Source: Xanthomonas bromi
GTDB taxonomy: Bacteria > Pseudomonadota > Gammaproteobacteria > Xanthomonadales > Xanthomonadaceae
NCBI RefSeq assembly: GCF_900092025.1
Contig: NZ_FLTX01000040.1
Coordinates: 1 to 64,000, forward strand
Length of the DNA stretch: 64,000 bases
Direction: 5' to 3'
Made by a program: the position numbers and the translations under genes. The notes below the pieces were generated by a model. It ran no database searches, had not been told where the DNA came from, and saw only the letters and a list, made by a program, of their open reading frames with translations. Positions 9,687 to 18,762 of this stretch are shown in pieces. Positions within the stretch are counted from its first letter, which is position 1. Each line of letters starts with the position of its first letter.

Positions 9687-11080
9687 GCGTGCAGTCTCCT
9701 GGCGGCGAGCCATTGGCTGAAGGCATAGGCGCCGTAGCACAGCGCCACGAACGGAATTCCGCAGTACAGCGCAATGCGCTGCTGCGGATCGAATGCCAGT
9801 CCGACGCACGCCAGCAGACACAGCGAAACGCCGAGGATCGGCGTCCACGGATACCACGGCGCCCGATATGCCAGCGTTTCCAGCGCAATGCCATCGCGCA
9901 GCAGTTGGCGACGGAAGCGGTAATGCGCGGCGCAGATGCTCAGCCACACCACCACCACCGCAAACCCCGAGACGGCCGAGATCGCAACGAATACGGTGTC
10001 TGCCGCATACACGCCCGTGAGCAATGCAAGCAAGCCACCCAGCATGCTCAACGACACCGCACGCAACGGAATACCGCGGCGGGTCAACCGCGCCAGGCCC
10101 GCCGGCAACGTGCCTTCGTTGGCCAACGACCACAGCATGCGCGCGGCCGCATACAGGCCGGAGTTGGCGGCCGACAGGATCGCAGTGAGGATCACCGCAT
10201 TCAAGATGTCGGCCGCGTATGGAATGCCCAGCAACTCGAAGGCGCGCACGAACGGACTGGTCTCCACCGCAGCCTGGCTGGCCGGCAGCAGCGCGGCCAG
10301 CACCAGCACGGTACCGACAAACAACACCACCAGCCGTACCAAGGTCGTACGAATCGCCAAGGGAATCGCGCGCGCCGGCTGCGCGGTTTCGCCGGCAGCT
10401 ACACCGATCAACTCGGTGCCGGAAAACGCGAAATTGACCGCCACCATCGTCATCAGGATCGGCAGCGTGCCGTGCGCAAACCAGCCTTCGGCACGCAGAT
10501 GCCGCAGCCCGGGTGCGGGCGAACCATCGGCCAGCGGCAGCACGCCGATCACCGCCGCGCCGCCCAGCCCGATGAACACCAGGATCGTGACCACCTTGAT
10601 CAACGAAAACCAGAACTCGCCCTCGGCAAACCAACGTGCCGACACCGTGTTCAAGCCGAAGATCAGCGCACAGAACACCAGACACCACGGCCACGCCGGG
10701 CTCTGCGGGAACCAGTACTGCATGCAGAACGCCGCTGCAGTCAGGCTGGAGCCCAACGCCACCGTCCAGGTCAGCCAGTACAACCACGCCACCACGTATC
10801 CGGTGGCCGGACCCAGGTAACGCGCGGCATACACATGAAACGCGCCGGTCTGCGGCATCGCCACTGCCAGCTCGCCCAGGCACTGCATCACCAGGTACAC
10901 CACCAACGCGCCGATCAGATACGCCAGTACCGTGCCCAGCGCCCCAGTGCTGGCGATGATGTAACCGGTATTGAAGAACAGGCCGGTGCCGATCACGCCA
11001 CCCAGCGACAGCATCACCAGATGACGCACCTGCATGCTGCGCTGGAACTGCGGTGCGGAAGTGGGCGACTGTTCGGGCAT
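9683..11080 (-). CDS. mmuP: amino-acid permease, probable S-methylmethionine transporter
   Basis: A 465-residue APC-superfamily permease with twelve predicted transmembrane segments. The N-terminal [19 protein letters not shown] is the APC substrate-binding signature, and [15 protein letters not shown] is the conserved TM6 region. It is the first gene of a two-gene minus-strand operon whose second gene encodes homocysteine S-methyltransferase. That partnership is the reason for preferring mmuP over a general amino-acid permease; the sequence alone would not fix the substrate. Confidence 0.85.
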   Translation of the reverse strand: MPEQSPTSAPQFQRSMQVRHLVMLSLGGVIGTGLFFNTGYIIASTGALGTVLAYLIGALVVYLVMQCLGELAVAMPQTGAFHVYAARYLGPATGYVVAWLYWLTWTVALGSSLTAAAFCMQYWFPQSPAWPWCLVFCALIFGLNTVSARWFAEGEFWFSLIKVVTILVFIGLGGAAVIGVLPLADGSPAPGLRHLRAEGWFAHGTLPILMTMVAVNFAFSGTELIGVAAGETAQPARAIPLAIRTTLVRLVVLFVGTVLVLAALLPASQAAVETSPFVRAFELLGIPYAADILNAVILTAILSAANSGLYAAARMLWSLANEGTLPAGLARLTRRGIPLRAVSLSMLGGLLALLTGVYAADTVFVAISAVSGFAVVVVWLSICAAHYRFRRQLLRDGIALETLAYRAPWYPWTPILGVSLCLLACVGLAFDPQQRIALYCGIPFVALCYGAYAFSQWLAARRLHA

Positions 11081-11430
11081 GCGTACGCCTGAGCGGGAGG
11101 GCGCATCATCCTGCCACGCGCCCGCAAACGGTCACAACCGTCCGCAAGCAAGCTGTGACGCAGGGCCTGCGGCTCACTGGCGGGCAGTTATGCTGCTGAA
11201 CGGTTTCTGCTGGCCTTCCGCATGCCACACCATCGCCTTACCGCCCTGCACACATCCTCGCGCAGCCTCGCTATCGGAGGCTTGCCTGGGCGCTTGCCCA
11301 CGCCACACAGCGCAACCTGCACAGGCGATGCCGACCTTGCTGTGCACCGCATTGCGCGCCATGCGTGCAGCGCGTGCTCGAAGGCGTCGACAACGGCCCT
11401 CCTGCCCTCAGCACTGCGTTGGAACGCGGC
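11081..11430. other. gene-free region between mmuP and VOC gene
   Basis: 350 bases between divergent genes, so both promoters should lie here. An imperfect palindrome, ACGGTCACAACCGT (11128-11141), sits about 50 bases upstream of the mmuP start and could be an operator. I see no SAM riboswitch consensus and no convincing ORF. Confidence 0.4.
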
Positions 11431-11820
11431 ATGATGCTCGCTGGCATTCACCACGTGGCGATCATCGCTGGCGACTACGCGGCGTCCAAGCAGTTCTATT
11501 GCGAGGTTCTGGGCTTGCGCATGCTCGACGAGCATTATCGGCAGGTGCGCGATTCGTGGAAGCTGGACCTGGCCCTGCCCGATGGCGGGCAGATCGAGCT
11601 GTTCTCGTTTCCCAACGCGCCCTTGCGGCCCAGCCGGCCGGAAGCGCGCGGCCTACGCCACCTCGCGTTTCGCGTCGACGACCTGGATGCCGCCATCGCG
11701 CATCTCAACGCTCACGGCGTGGCGACCGAAGATATCCGCATCGACGAATACACCGGCCGCCGCTTCAGCTTTTTCGCCGATCCGGACGATCTGCCGCTGG
11801 AATTGTACGAGATCAGCTGA
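11431..11820 (+). CDS. VOC family (glyoxalase-fold) protein, YaeR-like
   Basis: A 129-residue protein made of one vicinal-oxygen-chelate domain. The paired beta-alpha-beta modules are clear: IHHVAIIAGDYAASKQFYCEVLGL at the start and GLRHLAFRVDDLDAAIAHL in the second half. Metal-ligand candidates are His in IHHVAI, Glu in IELFSFP, His in LRHLAF and Glu in LELYEIS. The length and ending match YaeR/GloA2-type proteins, often annotated as SMU-type lyases; substrate unknown. The start is ATG 11431, with a second ATG at the next codon. Confidence 0.85.
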   Translation: MMLAGIHHVAIIAGDYAASKQFYCEVLGLRMLDEHYRQVRDSWKLDLALPDGGQIELFSFPNAPLRPSRPEARGLRHLAFRVDDLDAAIAHLNAHGVATEDIRIDEYTGRRFSFFADPDDLPLELYEIS

Positions 11821-12015
11821 GCAGCAACGCGCGTGCGAGGCATATGCCGCTCACGCAAGGTCTGCGTCTGCCGATGGGACTGCCACTGCCTCGGCGAAGA
11901 GCGACACGCACGCATGAGCACATCCCGCAGTGCATCTTTCCGCCACCATACTCCACGGTATACATTCGCTCCCAGGCCGCCGACGGTGGCCACAGCAATC
12001 CCTGGGAGGGGACAC

Positions 12016-12465
12016 ATGCGCAAGACGTTCAAGACCCTGATGCTGGCCCTGCCGCTGGCAGCGGCTTCGCTGCTGGCCCAGGCGTCCGATTCGCCGGTAG
12101 GCCGCTGGAAGACCATCGACGACGAGACCGGCAAGCCCAAGTCGGTGGTACAGATCGAACAGGCCGCCAATGGCACGTTGAGCGGCAAGGTGGTCGAGAT
12201 CCTGCAGTCCAACCATGGGCCAAACCCCACCTGCGACAAGTGCGACGGCGCGCTGAAAGGCAAGCCGATCAAGGGCATGACCATCCTATGGGGCCTCAAG
12301 GCCGACGGCACCGCCGTGTGGGACGGCGGCTCGGTGCTGGACCCGGCCAAGGGCAAGACCTACAAGGCCAAGATCACCCTGACCGACGGCGGCAAGAAGC
12401 TGCAGATGCGCGGCTACGTCGGTATCGAAGCGCTGGGCCGTACCCAGACCTGGGTGCGCGAGTAG
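12016..12465 (+). CDS. DUF2147 family periplasmic protein
   Basis: A 149-residue protein with a clear signal peptide (KTLMLALPLAAASLLAQA) and a DUF2147 domain. It starts with PVGRWKTIDDETGKPKSVV and continues through a CxxC pair (CDKCDG), WGLK and the C-terminal GYVGIEALGRTQTW. The family is probably a lipocalin-like periplasmic fold of unknown role. GGGAGGGG sits five bases before the ATG, a strong ribosome-binding site. A strong intrinsic terminator lies about 30 bases after the stop, so this is a monocistronic unit. Confidence 0.88.
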   Translation: MRKTFKTLMLALPLAAASLLAQASDSPVGRWKTIDDETGKPKSVVQIEQAANGTLSGKVVEILQSNHGPNPTCDKCDGALKGKPIKGMTILWGLKADGTAVWDGGSVLDPAKGKTYKAKITLTDGGKKLQMRGYVGIEALGRTQTWVRE

Positions 12466-12469
12466 CCAG

Positions 12470-12488
12470 GAATCGGGATTGGGAATCG
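12470..12488. repeat. dispersed AATCCC/GGGATT-type repeat
   Basis: GGAATCGGGATTGGGAATC between the DUF2147 stop and its terminator. Related copies lie at 12645, 14443, 14806, 15196 and 55221. Confidence 0.6.
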
Positions 12489-12496
12489 TAAGAGCG

Positions 12497-12520
12497 GGCG
12501 CCCTTCGGGGCGCCTTTTTT
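12497..12520 (+). terminator. intrinsic terminator after DUF2147 gene
   Basis: Perfect 7-bp stem GGCGCCC / GGGCGCC closed by a TTCG tetraloop and followed by six T. Very stable; ends the transcript of the gene at 12016. Confidence 0.92.
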
Positions 12521-12644
12521 GTTCTCCAATCCGCCATGCCGGCCCGCGAGAAAACTGAAAGGCAAGGGGTGAGCGCCATTGCGCTCCCACGGCCGGCGAA
12601 CGGCCGGCGCCCATCAACAGCGCAAGAAACTTGCCCTGCCTCTA

Positions 12645-12670
12645 CCGATTCCCCATTCCCCATTCCCGCC
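12645..12670. repeat. dispersed AATCCC-type repeat upstream of metG
   Basis: Tandem CCGATTCCCCATTCCCCATT followed by CCCGCC, ending 50 bases before the metG start. Confidence 0.6.
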
Positions 12671-12719
12671 CCTTTCCCGACTAATGCGATAATCGTCTGT
12701 CCCCCGCATCACGCCTGCC

Positions 12720-14804
12720 ATGACCCGCACCGCACTTGTCACCACCGCTCTGCCGTACGCCAACGGCCCGCTGCATCTTGGCCATCTGGTCGGTTACATC
12801 CAGGCCGATATCTGGGTGCGCGCGCGCCGGTTGCGCGGCGACAAGACCTGGTTCGTCTGCGCCGACGACACCCATGGCACGCCGATCATGCTGGCGGCCG
12901 AGAAGGCCGGCGTCACCCCGGAAACCTTCATCGCCAATATCCAGGCCAGCCACGAGCGCGATTTCGCCGCGTTCGGGGTGAGCTTCGATCATTACGATTC
13001 GACCAATTCGCCGGTCAATCGCGAGCTCACCGAGGCCTTCTACAGCAAGCTGGAAGCGGCCGGCCATATCAGCCGGCGCTCGGTGGCGCAGTTCTACGAC
13101 CCGGCCAAGGGCATGTTCCTGCCGGACCGCTACATCAAGGGCATCTGCCCCAACTGCGGCAGCGCGGATCAGTACGGCGACAACTGCGAAGTCTGCGGTG
13201 CCACCTACGCGCCAACCGAGCTCAAAGAACCAAAATCGGTGATCTCCGGCGCCACCCCGGAGCTGCGTGATTCGGAGCATTTCTTCTTCGAAGTCGGCCA
13301 TTTCGACGGCTTCCTGCGTGAGTGGCTGGCCGTCGATGTCGCGCTGCCCGGCGTCAAGGCCAAGCTCAAGGAATGGCTGGACACCGAAGGCGGCCTGCGT
13401 GCGTGGGACATCTCGCGCGATGCGCCGTATTTCGGCTTCCAGATTCCCGGCCAACCGGGCAAGTATTTCTACGTGTGGCTGGACGCACCGATCGGCTACC
13501 TGTGCAGCTTCAAGACGCTGTGCGCGCAGATCGGCGAGGATTTCGACGCGCATCTGGTCGCCGGCACCCAGACCGAGCTGCATCACTTCATCGGCAAGGA
13601 CATCGTCAATTTCCACGGCCTGTTCTGGCCGGCGGTGCTGCACGGCACCGGCCATCGCGCGCCCACACGCCTGCACGTCAACGGTTATCTGACCGTGGAC
13701 GGCGCCAAGATGTCCAAGTCGCGCGGCACCTTCGTGATGGCGCGGACCTTCCTGGATGTCGGCCTGGAACCGGAGGCGCTGCGCTACTACTTCGCGGCCA
13801 AATCCTCCGGCGGCGTGGACGACCTGGACCTCAACCTGGGCGATTTCATCGCGCGGGTGAATGCCGATCTGGTCGGCAAGTTCGTCAACCTGGCCAGCCG
13901 CTGCGCCGGCTTCATCGGCAAGCGTTTCGACGGCAAGCTCGCCGACGCGCTGCCCGATCCGGCGCAGTACGACCGCTTCGTCGCCGCGTTGGCGCCGATC
14001 CGCGACGCGTATGAACGCAACGATGCCGCCAGCGCGATCCGCCAGACCATGGCGCTGGCCGACGAGGCCAACAAGTACATCGACGACACCAAACCCTGGG
14101 TGATCGCCAAGCAGGATGGCGCCGATGCGCAGCTGCAATCGGTCTGCACCCAGGGCCTGAACCTGTTCCGCATCCTGGTGGCCGGCCTCAAGCCGATCCT
14201 GCCGCGCACCTGCGCCGAGGCCGAGGCCTTTTTGTCGGCGCCAATGACCAGTTGGGAAAATGTGGAGCGCCCGCTCACCGCGCACACGATCCAGCCCTAC
14301 ACCGCCCTGTTCACCCGTATCGACCCCAAACTGATCGACGCCATGACCGACGCTTCCAAAGACACCCTCGCCATACCTGCGGCACCGGCTACCACCGCCA
14401 AGCCTGCACCGGCCAAGGCTGACGCAAAGCCCGCCGCAGCTGCCAATCCCGAATCCCCAACCACCAATCCCGGCTTCATCGGTATCGACGATTTCGCCAA
14501 GCTCGACCTACGGATCGGCAAGGTGCTGGTGTGCGAATTCGTGGAAGGCTCCGACAAGCTGCTGCGCTTCGAGCTGGATGCCGGCGAACTGGGCAAGCGC
14601 CAGATCTTCTCGGGCATCCGCGCCAGCTACGGCGAACCGGAGACATTGGTCGGCCGCAGCGTGGTGTTCATCGCCAACCTGGCCCCGCGCAAGATGCGCT
14701 TCGGTATCAGCGAAGGCATGATTTTGTCGGCCGGCTTCGACGGCGGCGCCCTGGCGCTGCTGGATGCCGACAGCGGCGCGCAGCCGGGCATGCCGGTGCG
14801 GTGA
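12720..14804 (+). CDS. metG: methionine--tRNA ligase
   Basis: A 694-residue cytoplasmic class I aminoacyl-tRNA synthetase that charges initiator and elongator tRNA-Met. Visible features: the HIGH-class motif HLGH at 19-22; a zinc knuckle with Cys143/146 and Cys156/159; the KMSKS motif at 330-334; the helical anticodon domain; and a C-terminal EMAP-II-like tRNA-binding domain from about residue 585 (DFAKLDLRIGKV). The Ala/Pro/Lys-rich linker between anticodon and tRNA-binding domains contains a coding copy of the dispersed AATCCC repeat, translated NPESPTTNPG. ATG 12720 was taken because MTRTALVTTALPYANGP is the canonical N-terminus. Confidence 0.97.
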   Translation: MTRTALVTTALPYANGPLHLGHLVGYIQADIWVRARRLRGDKTWFVCADDTHGTPIMLAAEKAGVTPETFIANIQASHERDFAAFGVSFDHYDSTNSPVNRELTEAFYSKLEAAGHISRRSVAQFYDPAKGMFLPDRYIKGICPNCGSADQYGDNCEVCGATYAPTELKEPKSVISGATPELRDSEHFFFEVGHFDGFLREWLAVDVALPGVKAKLKEWLDTEGGLRAWDISRDAPYFGFQIPGQPGKYFYVWLDAPIGYLCSFKTLCAQIGEDFDAHLVAGTQTELHHFIGKDIVNFHGLFWPAVLHGTGHRAPTRLHVNGYLTVDGAKMSKSRGTFVMARTFLDVGLEPEALRYYFAAKSSGGVDDLDLNLGDFIARVNADLVGKFVNLASRCAGFIGKRFDGKLADALPDPAQYDRFVAALAPIRDAYERNDAASAIRQTMALADEANKYIDDTKPWVIAKQDGADAQLQSVCTQGLNLFRILVAGLKPILPRTCAEAEAFLSAPMTSWENVERPLTAHTIQPYTALFTRIDPKLIDAMTDASKDTLAIPAAPATTAKPAPAKADAKPAAAANPESPTTNPGFIGIDDFAKLDLRIGKVLVCEFVEGSDKLLRFELDAGELGKRQIFSGIRASYGEPETLVGRSVVFIANLAPRKMRFGISEGMILSAGFDGGALALLDADSGAQPGMPVR
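14443..14471. repeat. AATCCC-type repeat inside metG linker
   Basis: CCAATCCCGAATCCCCAACC plus CACCAATCC, in frame within the metG linker and related to the intergenic copies nearby. Confidence 0.65.
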
Positions 14805-15231
14805 AGCGGGATTGAGGAGTCGGGATTTGGGAATCGTAGAAGCAACCCCTGATCTGGTCTGCGAGACATGCCCGATGAATCTTCAGGCTCCGACTACTGA
14901 GAGATTTCAAAAGCGGGTGCCAAGCCCATCTCTACACGTCCCCGAGTTCAAGGCCCCTCTACCGCCGGGGTGAGAAGGCACGGGTTGCGCGCCACTGGCG
15001 CACGTGCCTTGGAGCGCCCGCGCTGCGATCGCGGAGCGGGGGTTGCGGTGAGGGTACGATGCCAAGCGCTGATGCCGTTCCAACTGCACGAGGCTGCGCT
15101 CGCACCTTCATCCGCCCTTGCGGGGCACCTTCTCCCCCCACGAAGGAGGACACTGTCCCAGTGGGAGAAGGGAACAGCAGACACAGCGCCTTTAACGAAT
15201 CCCCACTCCCGACTCCCCAATCCCCGCCCCC
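14805..15231. other. repeat-rich gene-free region between metG and HAD gene
   Basis: 427 bases. It contains AATCCC/GGGATT repeats at 14806-14836 and 15196-15230. A GGGAGAAG-type inverted unit spans roughly 15108-15173 (CACCTTCTCCC against GGGAGAAGGG), resembling small Xanthomonas intergenic repeats. No credible ORF. The promoter of the following operon should lie here. Confidence 0.5.
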
Positions 15232-15822
15232 ATGCACCTGGCCCTGTTCGATTTCGACCATACCGTCACCACCTGCGACACCTATGCGCGCTTCCTGCGC
15301 AAGGTCGCCACGCCTGCGCAGCTGGCCGCGGCGAAGTGGCAGGCGGGTCCGTGGGTGCTGGGATACCGGATGGGCATGGTGTCTGCGGCAGCACTGCGCG
15401 CACGGGTGACGCGGCTGGTGTTCAGTGGTCGCTCGCTGGATGACATGGCCGCGCATGGCACCGAGTACGCGCGCATGGCGCTGCCGGGCGTGCTGCGTGC
15501 CGAGATGATGCAACGCATCGACTGGCATCAGACGCAGGGGCATGAAGTGGTGCTGGTCTCCGCGTCGCTGGATCTCTATCTGCAGCCGTGGTGTGCCGAG
15601 CATGGGCTGTCGCTGATCTGCAACCGGCTGGAACATGTTGCAAGCGTGTTGACCGGGCGCTATGCCGATGGCGACTGCGGCCCGCACAAGGCGGCGCAGA
15701 TCAAGGCGCGCTACGACCTCTCCACATATGCGTGCGTGCATGCGTATGGGGACAGCCGCGAAGACAAACCGATGCTCGCGCTTGCGCAACGGCGCTGGTA
15801 TCGCGGCAATTTGCTGCATTGA
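15232..15822 (+). CDS. HAD-superfamily IB phosphatase
   Basis: A 196-residue phosphatase of the SerB-like HAD-IB group. The catalytic motif DFDHTVT (Asp7 nucleophile, Asp9 acid/base) opens the protein. Motif II is VLVSAS, and [10 protein letters not shown] is motif IV with the Mg2+ aspartates. A helical cap lies between motifs I and II. Family substrates are small phosphomonoesters such as phosphoserine or lipid phosphates; the substrate here is not predictable. The RnfB-like gene starts two bases after its stop, indicating an operon. Confidence 0.88.
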   Translation: MHLALFDFDHTVTTCDTYARFLRKVATPAQLAAAKWQAGPWVLGYRMGMVSAAALRARVTRLVFSGRSLDDMAAHGTEYARMALPGVLRAEMMQRIDWHQTQGHEVVLVSASLDLYLQPWCAEHGLSLICNRLEHVASVLTGRYADGDCGPHKAAQIKARYDLSTYACVHAYGDSREDKPMLALAQRRWYRGNLLH

Positions 15823-15823
15823 G

Positions 15824-16252
15824 ATGGCCACGATGTCCGCCCCTGCGCCCGATCTGGTCGAACGCCTCGACCGCCTGCTGCCGCAGACCCAATGCGGCCA
15901 ATGCGGCTACGACGGCTGTCGTCCGTATGCGCAGGCGATGGCAGATGGCCTGGCTACGATCGATCACTGTCCGCCCGGCGGCGATGCAGGGGCACGCGCA
16001 TTGGCGCAGGTGCTGGGCGTGCCTGCACGTCCCTTTGATCGCAGTCGCGGCGCACACACATTGCCGCAGGTGGCCTGGATTGTGGAGGCCGATTGCATCG
16101 GCTGCACCAAGTGCATCCAGGCCTGCCCGGTAGATGCCATCGTCGGCGGCGCCAAGCACATGCACACGGTGATCGCGCCGCTGTGCACCGGCTGCGAACT
16201 GTGTCTGCCCGCCTGCCCGATGGATTGCATCGAGCTGCACTCTGCCAGCTGA
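15824..16252 (+). CDS. rnfB: RnfB-like soluble [4Fe-4S] protein
   Basis: A 142-residue iron-sulfur protein. The first cluster domain has the RnfB pattern CGQCGYDGC with a fourth Cys in DHCPPGG. Two ferredoxin motifs follow: [12 protein letters not shown] and [12 protein letters not shown]. The N-terminal membrane anchor of canonical RnfB is missing, and no other rnf genes lie nearby. It is therefore probably a stand-alone electron carrier, as in other Xanthomonadaceae, and not part of a full Rnf pump. ATG 15824 was preferred; ATG 15833 is also possible. Confidence 0.85.
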   Translation: MATMSAPAPDLVERLDRLLPQTQCGQCGYDGCRPYAQAMADGLATIDHCPPGGDAGARALAQVLGVPARPFDRSRGAHTLPQVAWIVEADCIGCTKCIQACPVDAIVGGAKHMHTVIAPLCTGCELCLPACPMDCIELHSAS

Positions 16253-16897
16253 GCGCGGGGTTCGGCGCGAGGCCGCAGCCCGTGGGCGCTTGCGTGACGA
16301 CGGACTCACGCACATCGCGTCACGGGCACACGCGACGCAAGCCCGATCTGAGCGGGCGCGAACTGCAGGGTATGTTGCCGATCGAGCAGTTGGTCTGCCG
16401 CATCCGGTTTTGCTAGGCCAGCGAGGGGACCTACACGCTGCCGCAATCGGGCCGGCATTCGATCGCAACCCGCGGTACATGCGTTTAGCGATGCGCCATT
16501 CGCCTGGGCACAAATGATGTGGGCCATGGACAGGGCAATGTGCCACCCTGCGGACCGCTGGCAGCCTGGTCCTTCGCGGGCCCACCGCTGCCGCGCAGGC
16601 CACCTGATCGCGGTGCGGGCAGGCACCGCACCCCGCTGCTCTGCACCATGCGCCCCTGCCTGCCCGTCCCCGCTGGCTGCCGCCGCGCGCGCGCAGCGCG
16701 GCTCGATCACCCGTTCCGGCACGATTCCTGCCGTCTCCACCGGACCGTCAGTGCCATCACCGTCTGCCGCCTGCCACGTCCAGGCCAGCCGCGCCAGCGC
16801 TTCAACCACCTTGCCGTCGGGAACGTCCTGACGCATCCGGCGCATCCGTGCTGCGGCCGCGTCCGTATTGGTACGCACTTCCATCGAGGATCTGCCG
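16253..16897. other. 645-base region without a recognisable gene
   Basis: Long frames are open on both strands, the longest on the minus strand reaching from about 17178 to 16306. None starts with a plausible ribosome-binding site or shows a known motif, and the minus frame runs antisense into the gene at 16898. It may hold gene debris. Only the promoter and CGAGGA ribosome-binding site of the next gene are inferred with any confidence. Confidence 0.4.
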
Positions 16898-17686
16898 ATG
16901 CGCCCACTTGCCGCTACCCTCGCCGCGCTCACCGTTCGTTGCCGATCGATTCCACCGTTGTTGCTGCTGGTGCTGGGCGGCCTGCCGCTCGGCGCAGCGG
17001 CGGTCACGCGCGTGGATGGCGATGCCTTCGATGGCGATAGCGGGGCGTTACGGTATCGCGAGTCGCATTGGCTGCTCGACGATGGCGGGCGGGTGGTGCT
17101 GTACCGTTGCCCGGATGGACGAGCGTTCGCACGCAAGCAGGTCGACGGCGGTGGTCCCTCGCCCGACTTCAGCCTCATCGACGGGCGCGACGGGTATCGC
17201 GAAGGCGTGCGCCAACGCGATGGCGTGCGCGAGATGTTTCAGCTCGCCCCCGGCAAGCCCGAACGCCACACTACGCTGCCGCCCGATGCAGGGCCGCGGG
17301 TGATCGACGCCGGGTTCGACACCTATCTGCGCAATCAGTGGGACGCCATTGCAAGCGCACCGCAAAAAGTGGACTTCGTGTTGCCCAGCCTGCAGCGGCA
17401 GCTGAGTTTCCGTGTCGAACGCATGGGCGATGCTGGCGGCCAGCGGCGTTTCCGCATCAGTCTGGATGCCTGGTACGGCGCGGCGGTACCGTCGCTGGAG
17501 GTGCGTTATTCGATCGCCAACAAACGCCTGCTCGAATTCCGCGGCGTCGGCAATCTGCGCGATGCGAACGGTCGCTATCCGCGCGTGCGCATCGTCTTTC
17601 CGGACACCGCTGCACGCGCGGCCGGTGCCGACGAATTGCGCCAGGCCCGTGAGCAGCCGCTGATCAAGTCGTGCAGCGCCTCGTGA
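16898..17686 (+). CDS. exported hypothetical protein
   Basis: A 262-residue protein with a signal peptide (residues about 1-33, core PPLLLLVLGGLPLGAAA). The mature part is Arg/Asp-rich and mainly beta: ALRYRESHWL, VVLYRCPDG, a DTYLRNQWDAI helix and a YSIANKRLLEFRGVGNLRD segment near the end. I do not recognise the family. CGAGGA eight bases before the ATG supports this start. Eighty-five bases separate it from the small membrane protein gene, so it may be the first gene of the sigma-factor transcript or a separate unit. Confidence 0.75.
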   Translation: MRPLAATLAALTVRCRSIPPLLLLVLGGLPLGAAAVTRVDGDAFDGDSGALRYRESHWLLDDGGRVVLYRCPDGRAFARKQVDGGGPSPDFSLIDGRDGYREGVRQRDGVREMFQLAPGKPERHTTLPPDAGPRVIDAGFDTYLRNQWDAIASAPQKVDFVLPSLQRQLSFRVERMGDAGGQRRFRISLDAWYGAAVPSLEVRYSIANKRLLEFRGVGNLRDANGRYPRVRIVFPDTAARAAGADELRQAREQPLIKSCSAS

Positions 17687-17771
17687 GCCACGCGCGCTCC
17701 ATCTTCACGTTCGAACACGCGCCGTTGCGTACAACGGCCGGGGCACCCATTCCCCGCACAGGAGCATCGCC

Positions 17772-18140
17772 GTGGCAAAAGCCTATCTCTGGATCAACGC
17801 AGTGCTCTATGTCGCCCTGGCGGTGTGGTGCACGCTCTCCCCGGCCAAGACCGCAACCGCGGTGGGCTATACCCAGCTCTCGCCGGCCGGGCAATCCGAA
17901 TATCTGGTCATCTACGGCGGCCTGCAGCTGGGCATGGCATTCCTGTTCGGCTATTTCGCCTGGATCGATCAAGCCCGCACCGGCCTGGTGGTCGCGTTGG
18001 CGTTCTACGCTCCCATCGTGCTGTTCCGCAGCGTCTCGCTCTCGCGCCTGTGGCCGGTCTCCGCTCCCACTGTTGCGCTTGCCGGCGTGGAGATCCTGTT
18101 GCTGCTCGCCGCGGTGCTGCTGTGGTTCCAGCGCAAGTGA
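17772..18140 (+). CDS. small four-TM membrane protein, DUF4345-like
   Basis: A 122-residue integral membrane protein with four hydrophobic segments (about 5-22, 44-62, 68-85, 96-117) and short loops. The pattern of an early WCTLSPAKTA loop followed by SEYLVIYGGLQLGMAF resembles DUF4345-type proteins; function unknown. It lies 58 bases upstream of the ECF sigma factor in the same direction and is possibly cotranscribed with it. Confidence 0.75.
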   Translation: MAKAYLWINAVLYVALAVWCTLSPAKTATAVGYTQLSPAGQSEYLVIYGGLQLGMAFLFGYFAWIDQARTGLVVALAFYAPIVLFRSVSLSRLWPVSAPTVALAGVEILLLLAAVLLWFQRK

Positions 18141-18198
18141 AAGACACGCTCAGCACAGTCCGGTAGCATCGGTCCCACCTCACCCAACGCCCGACCGC

Positions 18199-18762
18199 AT
18201 GAGTGCCATTCCTGGCCACGACGACGATGAGACCGGACGCCTGCTGACCGCAACCGCGAGCGGCGACCGACGTGCTTTCGAAGCGCTGTACCGGCAGACC
18301 TCGCCCAAGCTGTTCGGGGTGTGCCTGCGCATGATCCCGCAACGCGCCGAAGCAGAAGAGGTGCTGCAGGACGTGTTCACGCTGATCTGGCACAAGGCCG
18401 GGCAGTTCGATCCGAGCCGCGCGCGCGGGTTGACCTGGCTGGCGATGATCGCACGCAACAAGGCGATCGATCACTTGCGCGCCAATGCGCCGCAGCGTCG
18501 CAACGTGGCGCTGGATGATGCCGGCGAACTGCGGTCCGTCGATGCCTCGCCGCTGGATCGCACCGAGCGCGCCAGCACGCGCCGACGCATCGATCATTGC
18601 CTGGCCGAACTGGAACCGCCGCGCAGCGAGTTGATCCGCACGGCGTTCTTTGAAGGAATCACCTACGAAGAACTCGCCGAACGCACCGACACGCCGATCG
18701 GCACGGTCAAAAGCTGGATCCGTCGCGGTCTGGCCAAACTCAAGGCATGTCTGGAACGATGA
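18199..18762 (+). CDS. ECF-type RNA polymerase sigma factor
   Basis: A 187-residue alternative sigma factor. Region 2 spans about residues 20-90 (ALYRQTSPKLFGVCLRMI, the EEVLQDVFTLIW core, then LAMIARNKAIDHLR). Region 4 spans about 128-183 (LIRTAFFEGITYEELAER, helix-turn-helix, PIGTVKSWIRRGLAKLK). It overlaps the next gene, an RskA-type anti-sigma factor, by 4 bases (ATGA), the usual autoregulated pairing. The lipid-modification operon starting at 19800 is the obvious candidate regulon, as with RpoE-ChrR in Rhodobacter. That link is inference from gene order. Confidence 0.93.
   Translation: MSAIPGHDDDETGRLLTATASGDRRAFEALYRQTSPKLFGVCLRMIPQRAEAEEVLQDVFTLIWHKAGQFDPSRARGLTWLAMIARNKAIDHLRANAPQRRNVALDDAGELRSVDASPLDRTERASTRRRIDHCLAELEPPRSELIRTAFFEGITYEELAERTDTPIGTVKSWIRRGLAKLKACLER

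Noticed and set aside
8721-10883. Minus-strand 720-codon frame spanning mmuM and much of mmuP
   Set aside because: It is mmuM's frame read upstream through the permease in the wrong frame. The mmuM start and its ribosome-binding site at 9686 are clear.
12681-14285. 534-codon minus-strand frame opposite metG
   Set aside because: Antisense shadow of a highly conserved gene; GC-rich codon bias keeps it open and no motif is visible.
16306-17178. 290-codon minus-strand frame across the gap and into the gene at 16898
   Set aside because: Half overlaps a gene with a proper signal peptide and ribosome-binding site on the other strand; no start signal or family match.
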